Of a stretch of 64,000 nucleotides of DNA, positions 35,242-46,000 are shown piece by piece. Each line of letters starts with the position of its first letter. Position 1 is the first letter of the stretch. The notes below the pieces were generated by a model. It worked only from the letters and a program-made list of their open reading frames with translations, was not told the DNA's origin and made no database searches. A program made the translations under genes and the position numbers. This stretch comes from Oxalobacteraceae bacterium (GTDB lineage Bacteria; Pseudomonadota; Gammaproteobacteria; Burkholderiales; Burkholderiaceae_D): assembly GCA_013284265.1 (NCBI GenBank), contig JABTBR010000006.1, positions 62,001-126,000 on the forward strand, in the 5' to 3' direction.

Positions 35242-37724
35242 AGCGCCAGTTCCGCAGCCCCCATCCGCAGCGCCTGCAATTTCTGCGCGCGCTGCAGCCG
35301 CCTTCCCTGAACGGCATCGACTATCTGGAAGTGACGTCGGGCGACCAGCGCAGCCTGTCGGTGGTGTTCGTCCACCCGCCTGTGGGCCTGACGGCCGCGC
35401 ACTTCCGCATCGACGGCGGGGTACGCATCCGTAACATCGGCTTCGATGCGCCGCCTGCCATCAGCGGCAACGCCGTCAACCTGCATGTGAACGCGGCGGG
35501 CGACTTCTCGCAGTACACGCTGGTGCTGCAAAACCCGCTGGCGCGCGATGAGCCGCCGGCCGGCTTCGATCCCTGCCTGTCGAGCATAGGCTTCAGCTTC
35601 AAGGTCGAGTGCCCGTCCGACTTCGATTGCGCAGCGCCGCATGGCTGCGAGACGGTGCCACTGCCCGAACCCCAGCTCGATTATCTGGCCAAGGATTACG
35701 GCAGCTTCCGGCGCCTGATGCTGGACCGGCTGAACCAGCTGATGCCACAGTCGGCGCCCGTCAATCCGGCCGATCCGGCGATGGCGCTGGTGGAGCTGCT
35801 GGCCCATGTGGGCGACCAGCTCAGCTACTACCAGGATGCGGTGGGCACCGAAGCCTATCTGGACACGGCGCGCCAGCGCGTCTCGCTGCGGCGCCACGCG
35901 CGCCTGCTCGACTATGCGATCCACGAAGGCTGCAACAGCCGCGTGCTGGTGGCATTGAAGGTGGCCGCCGGCGCGGATGGCAAGGTGCTGCCGCCTTCGA
36001 CCCCGCTGCTGACCGGCCCCGGAACGGCGGCCGATCCGGCCGATCCCGTCGAATCTCCCGATATCCTGGCGCGGCTGCCCGATGGCGCGACCCAGGTGTT
36101 CGAGACCATGCATCCGCTGGTGCTGCAGGCCGCGCATAACCGCATCGAAGTGCATACCTGGAGCGAAGCGGGCTACTGCCTGGCGCGCGGCAGCACCTCG
36201 GCCGCGCTGGTGGACAAGGGCGCACTGGCGCTGAAGGCGGGCGACCTGCTGATCTTCGAGGAAGTGATCGGCGCCGTCAGCGGCCTGCCGGAGGACGCCG
36301 ATCCGGCCCACCGCCACGCGGTGCGCCTGCTGGCGGTGGAGAAGGGCCTGGACCCGCTCGGGGTACTGAATGGCGCCAATGCCGCCGTGCCGGTCGACCT
36401 GCAACTGGTGCGCTGGCATGAAGAAGACGCCTTGCCCTTCACCCTGTGCGTCAGCAAGGAGTTTCCGGTCGGGGGAACGCAGGAGACGCGCAGCATCGCG
36501 GTCGCACGCGGCAATGTGGTGCTGGCCGACCACGGCATGACGCGCAAGGACATCGCCTTGCTGCCGGACCGCGCGCCGCCGTCCGGCGTGTGGCGTCCGC
36601 GCCTGCCGGAGACCGGCGTGGCTTTCGCCGTGCCCTACCGGCACAAGGACGTGCTGGCTTCGCTGGCCTCCTCGCGCCCGCTCACGGCCAGCGCGGTGAT
36701 GACGCAGCTGCCAGCGCTGGCCCAGCCGGCGCAGCTGTCGCTGCTGCCGGACGATCCGGCGCTGGTGGGCGACCAGGTCAAGGCCGACGCCGCGCGCTGG
36801 AGCGTGCGCCAGGATCTGCTGGGCAGCGACCGGTTCGCCCAGGAGTTTGTGGTCGAAACCGAGCATGACGGCGGCGCCTGGCTGCGCTTCGGCGACAACC
36901 GCTTCGGCATGGCGCCCGAGCCGGGCCTGCGCCTGCTGGCCAGCTACCGGCTGGGCGGCGGCCGCGCCGGCGATGTGGGACCACGCGCGATCCGCCGCAT
37001 CGTCATCGACGACATGGCCATCGCGCCCTTTATCGACAGCCTGGACAATCCGATGGCCGCGCAGGGCGGGGCCGAGCCGGAAGCGGCCGACGCGATCAAG
37101 CTGCAGGCACCGGAAGCCTTCCGTACCCAGGAGCGGGCCGTCACCGAGGACGACTACGCGCGCGTGGCCGAACGCCATCCCGGCGTGCAGCGCGCGGCTG
37201 CGCGGCTGCGCTGGACCGGTAGCTGGTACACCATGTACCTGATCGTCGACCGCATGGCGGGCCGGCCGCTGGACGAGGAATTCCGGCGCGAGCTGCTGCA
37301 GTTCATGGAACGCTACCGGCTGGCCGGCTACGACCTGGACCTGTCTGATCCCGTTTTCGTCCCGCTCGACATCACGCTGGCCGTCTGCGTGCGCGCCGGC
37401 TATTTCGCCAGCGATGTCGAACAGGCCTTGCTGGCGGTGCTGGGCAGCGGCCGCAACGAACGTGGCGAACCGGGTTTCTTCCATCCGGACCGCTTCAGCT
37501 TCGGCCAGGCGCTGGCGCTGTCGCGCCTGATCGAGGCGGCCATGGGCGTGACCGGGGTCGGTTCGGTCGAGGTGCTGCGCTTCCAGCGCTGGGGCAAGCT
37601 GGCCGACGGCGAAATCGCCAACGGCCGCATCCTGGCCGCGCCGCTGGAAGTGCTGCGGCTCGATAACGATCCCAGCTTCCCGGAAAATGGACGTCTGAAG
37701 CTCGACATGCGAGGTGGAGTATGA
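35238..37724 (+). CDS. gp6/gpJ-like baseplate wedge protein (Afp11-like)
   Basis: 828 residues. DYLAKDYGSFRRLMLDRLNQLMP, MALVELLAHVGDQLSYYQDAVGTEAYL and the C-terminal ERHPGVQRAAARLRWTG block are those of 'putative baseplate assembly protein' (gp6/J family). It forms the wedge ring around the hub. The N-terminal about 150 residues are an additional beta domain. Followed by a second, larger homologue. Confidence 0.9.
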   Translation: MKRQFRSPHPQRLQFLRALQPPSLNGIDYLEVTSGDQRSLSVVFVHPPVGLTAAHFRIDGGVRIRNIGFDAPPAISGNAVNLHVNAAGDFSQYTLVLQNPLARDEPPAGFDPCLSSIGFSFKVECPSDFDCAAPHGCETVPLPEPQLDYLAKDYGSFRRLMLDRLNQLMPQSAPVNPADPAMALVELLAHVGDQLSYYQDAVGTEAYLDTARQRVSLRRHARLLDYAIHEGCNSRVLVALKVAAGADGKVLPPSTPLLTGPGTAADPADPVESPDILARLPDGATQVFETMHPLVLQAAHNRIEVHTWSEAGYCLARGSTSAALVDKGALALKAGDLLIFEEVIGAVSGLPEDADPAHRHAVRLLAVEKGLDPLGVLNGANAAVPVDLQLVRWHEEDALPFTLCVSKEFPVGGTQETRSIAVARGNVVLADHGMTRKDIALLPDRAPPSGVWRPRLPETGVAFAVPYRHKDVLASLASSRPLTASAVMTQLPALAQPAQLSLLPDDPALVGDQVKADAARWSVRQDLLGSDRFAQEFVVETEHDGGAWLRFGDNRFGMAPEPGLRLLASYRLGGGRAGDVGPRAIRRIVIDDMAIAPFIDSLDNPMAAQGGAEPEAADAIKLQAPEAFRTQERAVTEDDYARVAERHPGVQRAAARLRWTGSWYTMYLIVDRMAGRPLDEEFRRELLQFMERYRLAGYDLDLSDPVFVPLDITLAVCVRAGYFASDVEQALLAVLGSGRNERGEPGFFHPDRFSFGQALALSRLIEAAMGVTGVGSVEVLRFQRWGKLADGEIANGRILAAPLEVLRLDNDPSFPENGRLKLDMRGGV

Positions 37725-40700
37725 GTGCGAACGGGTTGGACGGCGACTGCGACTGCTGCGCCGGCGTCTCAGGTACTTTGGGCACGGCCGGTGGCAGCGA
37801 GGACAATCCGGCCGGGCAAGCGGCGCTGCGCTACCGCGCCGGCACCCACGGCAGTTTCCTGCGCAGCCAGCTGGCGGCGCTGCCATCCCATCCCGGGCTG
37901 GCCACGCTGCGCACCCGCGCCAGCGACGATCCGGCCGTGGCGCTGCTCGATGCCTGGTCGGCTGTGCTCGATGTGTTGAGTTTTTATCAGGAGCGCATCG
38001 CCAACGAAGGCTTCCTGCGCACCGCCACCGAACGCGGTTCGGTGCTGCATCTGGCGCGCGCGATCGGCTATGAACTGCGTCCCGGCGTGGCGGCGTCCAC
38101 CTTCCTGGCCTTCGGCATGGAAACGGCGGCCGGCGCGCCGGCTTCGATGCGGATCGCGGCCGGCACCCGCGCGCAAAGCATTCCGGGCCAGGACGAAAGC
38201 GCCCAGACCTTCGAGACGCTGGAAGCGATCGAAGCGCGGCCAGAATGGAATGCGCTGGCGCCACTGGCGGAGGCGACCGCGCTGCCGGGACCGGGCAGCA
38301 CGGCGATCTACCTGCGCGGCCAGAGCACCCGGCTGCAAAAGGGCGACAGCCTGCTGATCGTCGGGCCGCAGCGTTTCAGCGATCCGGCCGACGGCCACTG
38401 GGACCTGCGCCACGTGACGGCGGTGCAGACGGTGCTGCCGCCGGAAGCGTCCGGCGATCCCTTGGCCGGCTACACCATCGTCACGCTCGACCAGCCCTTG
38501 CAGGGCGTGGCGGCGGCCGATCCGGCCCATCCGCCGCGCGTGTTCCATCTGCGCGCCAAGGCCAATCTGTTCGGCGCCAACGCACCGGACTGGCGTGCCA
38601 TGCCGGCCAGCCTGCGCGGCGCTTATCTGGGCATGGACCCGCCCACTGTGCCAGGCATCGGACTGTACCCGGACTGGCCTAACTTTACGCTGGCCGATGT
38701 ATCGGATCCACCAAGCGGCGAGGCCAGCGGAACCGGCCTGTTTGCCGAATACTATTTGGGGATTGGCTTTAACACGCGCGCGTTCTGGCGTACCGACGCT
38801 ACCGTCAATTTCAACTGGGCCGCCAACACGCCCGATGCGCGCCTGTCCGCCGACTTTTTCTCGGTGCGCTGGACCGGCTGGCTGCAGGCGCCGGCCGCCG
38901 GCGACCTGACGCTGATCGTGGGCGCCGACGACGGCGTGCGCGTCTGGTTCGACGGTAATCTGGTGGTCGATTCCTGGACCTTCGCCGCGCCCGAGCACGT
39001 AGTCAATCTGCATGGCCTTCAGGCGGGCCGCAAATACGATCTGCGCATCGACTACTTCGAGTATCAGGGCGCGGCTGCCATCAAGCTGGAATGGCAAGCC
39101 AATGGACTCGCGCGCCAGGTAGTGCCGACGGCGCGCCTGTACCCGCGCGACATCCACACCGTGCATCTGGACGCGGCCTATCCGCGCTGGCTGGCCGGCG
39201 GCTGGGCCGTGCTGACCGTGCCCGGCGAGCAGAAGCTGTACCAGATCGATGCCGCCGCCGAGGATGCGCGCGCGCGCTTCACGCTCACGTCCAAGACCAC
39301 CCGGCTGGTATTGCACGGCACGGGTCTGCGCGAGACTTTTAACGAGCGCCTGCGCCAGACCACCGCCTATGGCGAATCGGCCGAACTGCTGTGGGCCGCG
39401 CGGCCGCTGCCAGGGCTGCTGTCCGGCCACCTGCTGGAACTGGGCGAAGCCGCGCCGGGGCTGGATGCGGGGCGCTGGATCGCCGTCAGCGGCAAGCGCA
39501 TCGCCGATACGCCGGCCAATGCCGCCGCGCGCCAGCGTATGGCCGCAAGCAATGAACTGGCCGCCTTTGAACTGGCGCGCGACGGCATCCATGCCAGCTT
39601 GACCTTTGCCGACGGCCAGAGCCTGCCAGCCCGGCTGGAAGCCGTGTCCGAAGTGGTGCGGATACACCGCGCCGAGCTGGTGGACGGGCGCACCCGGCTG
39701 GAACTGGAGTCCGATCTGCAGTACGCCTATCTGCGTCCGACCGCGCGCATCAATGCCAATGTGGCCAACGCCAGCCACGGCGACGGCAAGCAGATGCAGG
39801 TGATGCCCGAAGTGCTGGGTAGCGGCGACCGTGGCCGCGTGTTCCAGCGCTTCATGCTGCGCCAGGCGCCGCTGACCTGGATCGCGGCGGGCACGCCGTC
39901 CGGCGTGGCCAGCACGCTGGAAATACGGGTCGATGGCCTGTTGTGGCATCCGTCCAGCCAGTTGACCGCGATGGGACCGCGCGAGCGCGGCTACCTGCTG
40001 CGGCTGGACGACAGCGGCAACACCACCGTGCAGTTCGGCGACGGCGTGTACGGCGCGCGCCTGCCCACCGGCCAGCTGAACGTGGAAGCGCGCTACCGCG
40101 TCGGCATAGGCGCGGCCGGGAATGTGGCGCGCGGCCAGATCAGCCTGTTGCTGATGCGGCCCTACGGCCTGAAGGAAGTGATCAATCCGGTGGCCGCCAG
40201 CGGCGGCGCCGATCCGGAGGCGGCGGGGCTGGCCCGGCGCAATGCGCCGCTGACGGTGCGCACCCTGGACCGCATCGTCTCGCTGCGCGACTTCGAGGAC
40301 TTCGGCGCCGCCTTCGCCGGCATCGGCAAGGCCCAGGCGGTATGGCTGTGGAATGGCGAGGCGCGGCTGGTGCACCTGACGGTCAGCGGCCTCGATGGCG
40401 CGCCGGTCGACCCGCTCGCCAAGCTGTATCGCAGCCTGGCGGCCGCCATCGACGCGGTGCGTCCGGCGCACCAGCCGCTGGTGCTGGCGGGCGGCAGCAA
40501 TCTGTGGTGCGGCCTGCAGGCCAAGGTCAGGGTATTGGCCGATTACGAGTCCGCGACCGTGCTGGCGCGGGTGCGCGCGGCGTTGAGCGCGGCCTTCGGT
40601 TTCGAGCCGCGCCAGTATGGCCAGGCCCTGAGCGGCAGTGAAATCCTGGCCGTGATGCAGGGCGTGACGGGGGTGGACTGGGTCGACCTGGACGCCTTGT

Positions 40701-40861
40701 TCGTCCGCAGCAGCCAGGGCGGCCCGGTGGCGATGGCGGTGGCCGGACCGGACGGGCGCCTGCATGCGCGCCGCGCCCACTATGAGGGAACGGCGGTGCT
40801 GGCGGCCGAACTGCTGCTGCTCGATCCGGCCGATGTACAACTGACGGAGATCATGACATGA
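37721..40861 (+). CDS. Second gp6-like baseplate protein with inserted PA14 domain
   Basis: 1046 residues. The N-terminus (LLDAWSAVLDVLSFYQERIANEGFLRTATERGSVL) and the C-terminal half (QFGDGVYGARLPTGQLN, YRVGIGAAGNVARGQI, RTLDRIVSLRDFEDFGAAFAGIGKAQA) are those of the gp6-like wedge family. Residues about 335-475 are an inserted PA14-type beta-sandwich: GLFAEYYLGIGF, VRWTGWLQAP, LIVGADDGVRVWFDG, YDLRIDYFEYQGAAAIKLEW. PA14 domains bind glycans or mediate adhesion in other proteins. Here it may project from the baseplate and bind the target surface. Overlaps both neighbours by four bases. Confidence 0.88.
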   Translation: MSANGLDGDCDCCAGVSGTLGTAGGSEDNPAGQAALRYRAGTHGSFLRSQLAALPSHPGLATLRTRASDDPAVALLDAWSAVLDVLSFYQERIANEGFLRTATERGSVLHLARAIGYELRPGVAASTFLAFGMETAAGAPASMRIAAGTRAQSIPGQDESAQTFETLEAIEARPEWNALAPLAEATALPGPGSTAIYLRGQSTRLQKGDSLLIVGPQRFSDPADGHWDLRHVTAVQTVLPPEASGDPLAGYTIVTLDQPLQGVAAADPAHPPRVFHLRAKANLFGANAPDWRAMPASLRGAYLGMDPPTVPGIGLYPDWPNFTLADVSDPPSGEASGTGLFAEYYLGIGFNTRAFWRTDATVNFNWAANTPDARLSADFFSVRWTGWLQAPAAGDLTLIVGADDGVRVWFDGNLVVDSWTFAAPEHVVNLHGLQAGRKYDLRIDYFEYQGAAAIKLEWQANGLARQVVPTARLYPRDIHTVHLDAAYPRWLAGGWAVLTVPGEQKLYQIDAAAEDARARFTLTSKTTRLVLHGTGLRETFNERLRQTTAYGESAELLWAARPLPGLLSGHLLELGEAAPGLDAGRWIAVSGKRIADTPANAAARQRMAASNELAAFELARDGIHASLTFADGQSLPARLEAVSEVVRIHRAELVDGRTRLELESDLQYAYLRPTARINANVANASHGDGKQMQVMPEVLGSGDRGRVFQRFMLRQAPLTWIAAGTPSGVASTLEIRVDGLLWHPSSQLTAMGPRERGYLLRLDDSGNTTVQFGDGVYGARLPTGQLNVEARYRVGIGAAGNVARGQISLLLMRPYGLKEVINPVAASGGADPEAAGLARRNAPLTVRTLDRIVSLRDFEDFGAAFAGIGKAQAVWLWNGEARLVHLTVSGLDGAPVDPLAKLYRSLAAAIDAVRPAHQPLVLAGGSNLWCGLQAKVRVLADYESATVLARVRAALSAAFGFEPRQYGQALSGSEILAVMQGVTGVDWVDLDALFVRSSQGGPVAMAVAGPDGRLHARRAHYEGTAVLAAELLLLDPADVQLTEIMT

Positions 40862-42987
40862 GTATCGATGCCCGGTTTCTGCTGGACCGGCTGCCGCGCT
40901 TCTTCGAGGTGCGCGACGCCGGGCAGAACGGCGCCCTGCGCGCGCTGCTGGAGGTGATCGCCGAACAGGGCGCGCTGATGGAAGCCGATATCGCGCGCCT
41001 GTACGACAACTGGTTCATCGAAACCTGCGAGGACTGGGCCGTGCCGTATATCGGCGAGCTGCTGGGGGTGCGCGGCCTGTATTCGGTGGCCGGCACCCAG
41101 GCCTTCGGCCAGCGCGCGCTGGTGGCCAATACCCTGCGCCTGCGCCGCCGCAAGGGCACCTTGCCGGTGCTGGAAGAACTGGCCTTCGACACCACCGGCT
41201 GGCGCGCCCACGCGGTGGAGTTCTTCCAGCTGCTTAGCACCACCCAGCATATGAACCACCGCCGCCTGCACAGCACCCGCACGCCCGATCTGCGCCTGGG
41301 CGCGAGCATGGCCAACATCAACGGCCCCTTCGACACGGCTGCGCATACGGCCGAGGTGCGCACGCTGCCGGCGGGGCGCTACAACATCCCGAATATCGGC
41401 CTGTATTTATGGCGGCTGTCGGCCTATGCGCTGGAACGCGGTGACGCCAGCGCCGAGCCGGCCCACACCGGCTTGTACCGCTTCGACGGGCTGGGGCGCG
41501 ACCTGGCGCTGTTCAACCGCCCGCGCAGCGAGACCGAGCTGGCGCATATCTCCGAGCCGCTGAACGTGCCGGGACGGTTGACGCGGCGCGTGCTGCGCGA
41601 CGAGCTGGAAGCGATCCGACAGGCGCTGGCCGACCAGATTGCCCCCACGCCGGCCTACTTCAGCGAGGACGATGGCGGCGCGGTACTGCGCATCTGGGTC
41701 GACGGCAAGGAGATCCCGCCACGCCATCTGGTGGTGTGCAATCTGTCGCCGCTGCCCAGCGGGCCGCTGCCGCGCGACTGGCGCCGGCCGCCGCTTAGCA
41801 TGGCCGTGCAGCCGGCCGACAGCAGCGCCGCGCCGGTGAATTTTCCTTCGGTGGCGGGTGAATTCCTGGTCGGCTTCGACCCCGAACTGGGGCGCATCGC
41901 TCTCCCTGACGGAAAAACCGCCACCCGGGTGGAAGTGGCCTATGCCTACGGCTTCCCCGGCGATGTCGGTGGCGGCCCTTACGACCGGCGCGCGCCCAGC
42001 CGCGCCGAGGAAGTCAGCAGCGGCCTGCTGCGGCCGCAGGATTTCGACACGGTGCTGAGGGTGAGCGACGCGCTGGGCGACCAGCCCACGCTGGCCGCCG
42101 CGATGGCGCTGGTGGTGGCGGGCAAGCGCTACCTGATCGTGATCGACAACGACGCCGCCGCCGGCCCGCTGGCCGCGCTGGACCTGCCCGACACCCATCT
42201 GGCGCTGGAAGCGGGGCCGCGCCACCGCCCGGTGCTGCATGGCGACCTGGCCTTCAAGGGCAATGCCAGCAGCCGTCTGAGCCTGTCGGGCATCGTGCTC
42301 GATGGCAGCCTGCGGCTCGATGGCCCGCTGCGCGAGGTGAACCTGCGCCACTGCACGCTGGTGCCCGGCCGCGGCGGCATCGTCCACACGGCGGCCGGTG
42401 CGAGCGACCTGCGGCTGATCCTGCGGCGCTGCGTCTGCGGCCCGCTCAAGGTCCAGCATTCGATCGGCCTGGTGCGGCTGGACGACTGCATCGTCGACGC
42501 GGGCGGCGCCATGCCGCCGAACGCGCTGGCGCTGCCGGACACGCTGCTGGAGCTGGACCACTGTACCGTCATCGGCAACACGCAGGCGGCCGAACTGGCG
42601 GCCGGGAACAGCATCTTTACCGGCAAGCTCGATATCGCCCATCGCCAGCAGGGTTGTGTGCGTTTCTGCTATGTGCCGCGCAATTCGGCCACGCCAAGGC
42701 GCTACCGCTGCCAGCCCGATATGGTGATGCATGAACTGACAGGTGCGCTGGCGGACAAGGAGGCGATCCGGGTGATCCCCAGCTTCACCGCCACCAGTTT
42801 CAGCGACCCGGCCTATATGCAGCTGGCCCTGGCCAGCGCCAGCGAGATCCGGCTGGGTGCGGACAACGGCGCCGAGATGGGCGCCTGGAACCTGCTGATG
42901 CAGCCCCAGCGCGAAGCCAACCTGAAACAGGCACTCGATGAATACCTGCGCTTCGGCCTCGCGGCCGCGGCGATCTTTGTTAATTGA
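40858..42987 (+). CDS. gpI-like tail protein with beta-helix C-terminus
   Basis: 709 residues. The N-terminal 150 residues (RLPRFFEVRDAGQNGALRALL, WAVPYIGELLGVRGL, NTLRLRRRKGTLPVLEELA) match phage tail protein I-like eCIS baseplate proteins (Afp12-like region). The rest is a long beta-rich region; from about residue 460 short strands with regular hydrophobic repeats suggest a right-handed beta-helix. It may serve as a baseplate arm or short fibre. 15 bases from the next gene. Confidence 0.8.
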   Translation: MSIDARFLLDRLPRFFEVRDAGQNGALRALLEVIAEQGALMEADIARLYDNWFIETCEDWAVPYIGELLGVRGLYSVAGTQAFGQRALVANTLRLRRRKGTLPVLEELAFDTTGWRAHAVEFFQLLSTTQHMNHRRLHSTRTPDLRLGASMANINGPFDTAAHTAEVRTLPAGRYNIPNIGLYLWRLSAYALERGDASAEPAHTGLYRFDGLGRDLALFNRPRSETELAHISEPLNVPGRLTRRVLRDELEAIRQALADQIAPTPAYFSEDDGGAVLRIWVDGKEIPPRHLVVCNLSPLPSGPLPRDWRRPPLSMAVQPADSSAAPVNFPSVAGEFLVGFDPELGRIALPDGKTATRVEVAYAYGFPGDVGGGPYDRRAPSRAEEVSSGLLRPQDFDTVLRVSDALGDQPTLAAAMALVVAGKRYLIVIDNDAAAGPLAALDLPDTHLALEAGPRHRPVLHGDLAFKGNASSRLSLSGIVLDGSLRLDGPLREVNLRHCTLVPGRGGIVHTAAGASDLRLILRRCVCGPLKVQHSIGLVRLDDCIVDAGGAMPPNALALPDTLLELDHCTVIGNTQAAELAAGNSIFTGKLDIAHRQQGCVRFCYVPRNSATPRRYRCQPDMVMHELTGALADKEAIRVIPSFTATSFSDPAYMQLALASASEIRLGADNGAEMGAWNLLMQPQREANLKQALDEYLRFGLAAAAIFVN

Positions 42988-43002
42988 TTCCGGAGCGCCG
43001 CA

Positions 43003-46000
43003 ATGAAAGCCGACCTGACCCGACTTACCTTCCAGACCGACAAGCACTACCGCAGCGTGCGTATGCAGCAGGGCAGGGTGCAGCTGGACGCCGACTGGAA
43101 CGAGCAGCAGGATATCCTGAACCACCGCATTGAAACCGAAACGGTGGACACGCTGGGCCACGCGGCCGCGCCGCTGGCGGCGGCCGGCTTCGCGCTGGCG
43201 GCGGCGGGGAAAAACCTGAGCATCTCCGCCGGACGGCTGTATGTGGAAGGGCTGCTGTGCGAGAACGCGGCGCAGGTGAGCGTGACCACCCAGCCCGATT
43301 TTCCGTCGAATGCCTCGCCCATCCTGCCGGCCGGCGCCACCCTGATCCCGCTGCCGCCGGCCAACAGCACGGCGAAGAACACGATCGTGGTCTATAACGG
43401 CGCGGGCGCCGCCATCGATCCGCCCGACGGCGTCTACCTGGCCTATCTGGAAGTGTGGCAGCGCCATCTCACCGCGCTGGAAGACACGCAGATCCGCGAG
43501 GTCGCGCTGGGTGGTCCGGATACGACGACGCGCGAAAAAACCGTCTGGCAGGTCAAGCTGCTGCGTGCCGGCGATCCCGGCACGGGGCTGAACTGCGCCT
43601 CCGCCGTGGCGGCCTGGGATGCGCTGATCGCCGCGCCGACCGGCAAGCTGGCCGCGCGCGCCCAGCCCACCGCGCCGCCGTCCGGGCCTTGCGAGCTGAG
43701 TCCGGAGGCCGGCTACCGCGGACTGGAAAACCAGTTGTACCGGGTCGAGATTCATGATGACGGCAGCGAAGCGTCGCCACGCTTCAAATGGTCGCGCAAT
43801 AACGGCTTCCTGGAAACGCGGGTGCTCAAGTGGCTGAACAATCCGGCCATCGACCAGTGCGAGGTGGCCAGCATCGGCAAGGATGCCTACCTGGCCATCA
43901 CGCCCGGTTGCTGGCTGGAGTTCTTCGACGATACCCACGAGCTGCTGGGCCGTTCCGGCACCTTGGTCAAGGTGCTCAAGACCGCCGGCAACGTCGTCAC
44001 GCTGGACCTGGCCACCAAGACCGGCAGCCTGGACGAGGCCCTGTTCAAGGTCAACCCGCGCGTGCGCGTGTGGGAAAACTTCGCCGCGCTGGTGCCGGCG
44101 GCGGTGGGCGACGCCACCGGCTGGGTCACGCTGGAGAGCGGCATCCAGGTGAAGTTCGCGCCGGGCAGCTACCGCGTGGGCGATTACTGGACCATCCCGG
44201 CGCGCACCGCGTCGGCCGCCATCGAGTGGCCGCAGGATGGCATGGCGCCGCGTTTCGTGGCGCCGCAAGGTGTGCTGCGCGCCTTTTGCCGGCTGGCGCT
44301 GGCCGGCGTGGCGGCCGGCGTCTGGGCCACGCCGACCGACTGCCGCAATCTGTTCCCCGCGCTCAGCGAATTGCGCAATCTGTTCTATGTCGGCGGCGAT
44401 GGCCAGCAGATCCTGCCGGACTTCGTCAATGCGGCGGCGAACACCCTCCCAAGTCCCTTGGAAGTGGGCGTGTTCAATGGCCAGTTCCCGGTGGCGAACG
44501 CGCAGGTGCGCTTTAGCGCCACCCATGGCAGCCTGCCGAACGGCACACTGGTCGATATCGCGACCACCGGGCCGGACGGTATCGCCAGCATCGCCTGGAC
44601 GCTGGACCCGAACCAGCTCGACCAGAAAGTGGAAGCGAGCCTGCTGCTGTACGGCGCAGCGCCGGCGGGGCGCTATAACCATATCCATTTTTCCGCGCGG
44701 CTGGCGCGCGCCAAGGAGGTCTCCTACGATCCATCGGCCTGCGCGGAGCTGAGCGAGATGGGCGCGATCACGGTGCAGGCGGCCATCGATGCGCTGTGTG
44801 AACTGAGTCACAAGAAGCAGGGCGGTGGCTGTTGCGTCACGGTGGGCAAGGACGGCCAGTATCCTGCGCTCGACGTGGCGTTGCAGGAGCTGCGCGACAA
44901 GGACATTCGCCGCATCTGTGTTTGTCTGATGCCCGGCGTCACGGTCTGGGAGGGGCGCTTCGACCCGCGCGCGGGCGGCGACCTGACGCTGCAGATCCAT
45001 GGCGCCGGGCGCGGCACCCGCATCGAGCTGCAAGGGCCGCCGATGGATCTGGGCGACTTGCATGCGCTGGACATGCGCGACTTCGATATCGTCGGCGTCA
45101 ACGGGCCGGCCACCGTGTGGGTGCGCAGCGCGCAGGAGGTGCGCCTGAATAATCTGCATATCGGCGGCATGACGGTCGCAGGCGCCAGCCTGCTGCGCCT
45201 GACCGAGTGCCGTGAAATCAGCATCGAAGCCTGTCAGCTGCTGGCCTATTCGGACAAGGCCATGCAGGTGCACGGGAAGGTGCTGACGAATATCCCCTCG
45301 CTGGCGCCATTCAAGGCGGCGTTGGAAAATGGCGGCGGTGCGATTGTGCTGCCGATCGATGCGACGGTGCTGGCCGATATGGCCGCTTACAACCAGAGCC
45401 AGCGCAAGAAACTGGGCGCTGAAATCCAGCGCTTCATCCGTGAGAGCGCTGGCGAGGAGGGCATGCTGGAAATTCTCAGCGAGCTGGCCGATACGGCGCA
45501 GGCCTTCATCCGCAATGCCAGTACCACCCAGCTGGCTGTGCGCCTGGAAGAGCTGCGCGCCGCCTTGCGGGTGGTTTCCGGCAGTTTCGCGCTGATGCTG
45601 GGCGATACCGACGCGCTGACGCTGCTGGCCGATAATCTGATCCAGGGCCGCATTTCGCTCAATGGCGAGTCGGTCGACGATACCTCGATTGAAGCGGACA
45701 GCATGAAAGCGCTGGAACACCGTCTGGCGGCGGGGGACAATCAGCTGGCCGGAAGCGGCCAGCTGCGCCTGCGCAATAATCTGCTGCGTGAAATCCGCTA
45801 CGGCGCCGAGTGGTGGCGTACCATCCCCACCTCGGACCGGATCGACTGCTACGACAATGTGGTGCTGGAGGCGAACCGCATTGCCGGCCCGCCGAGCCAG
45901 CTGATCGCCTTGGAGCAGGCCTGGATGGCGAATGTGCTGCGTACCCAGCGCAGCGTCGGCTGGTTCTTCGCCATCCAGGCAAAATATATCGGCAACCTGG

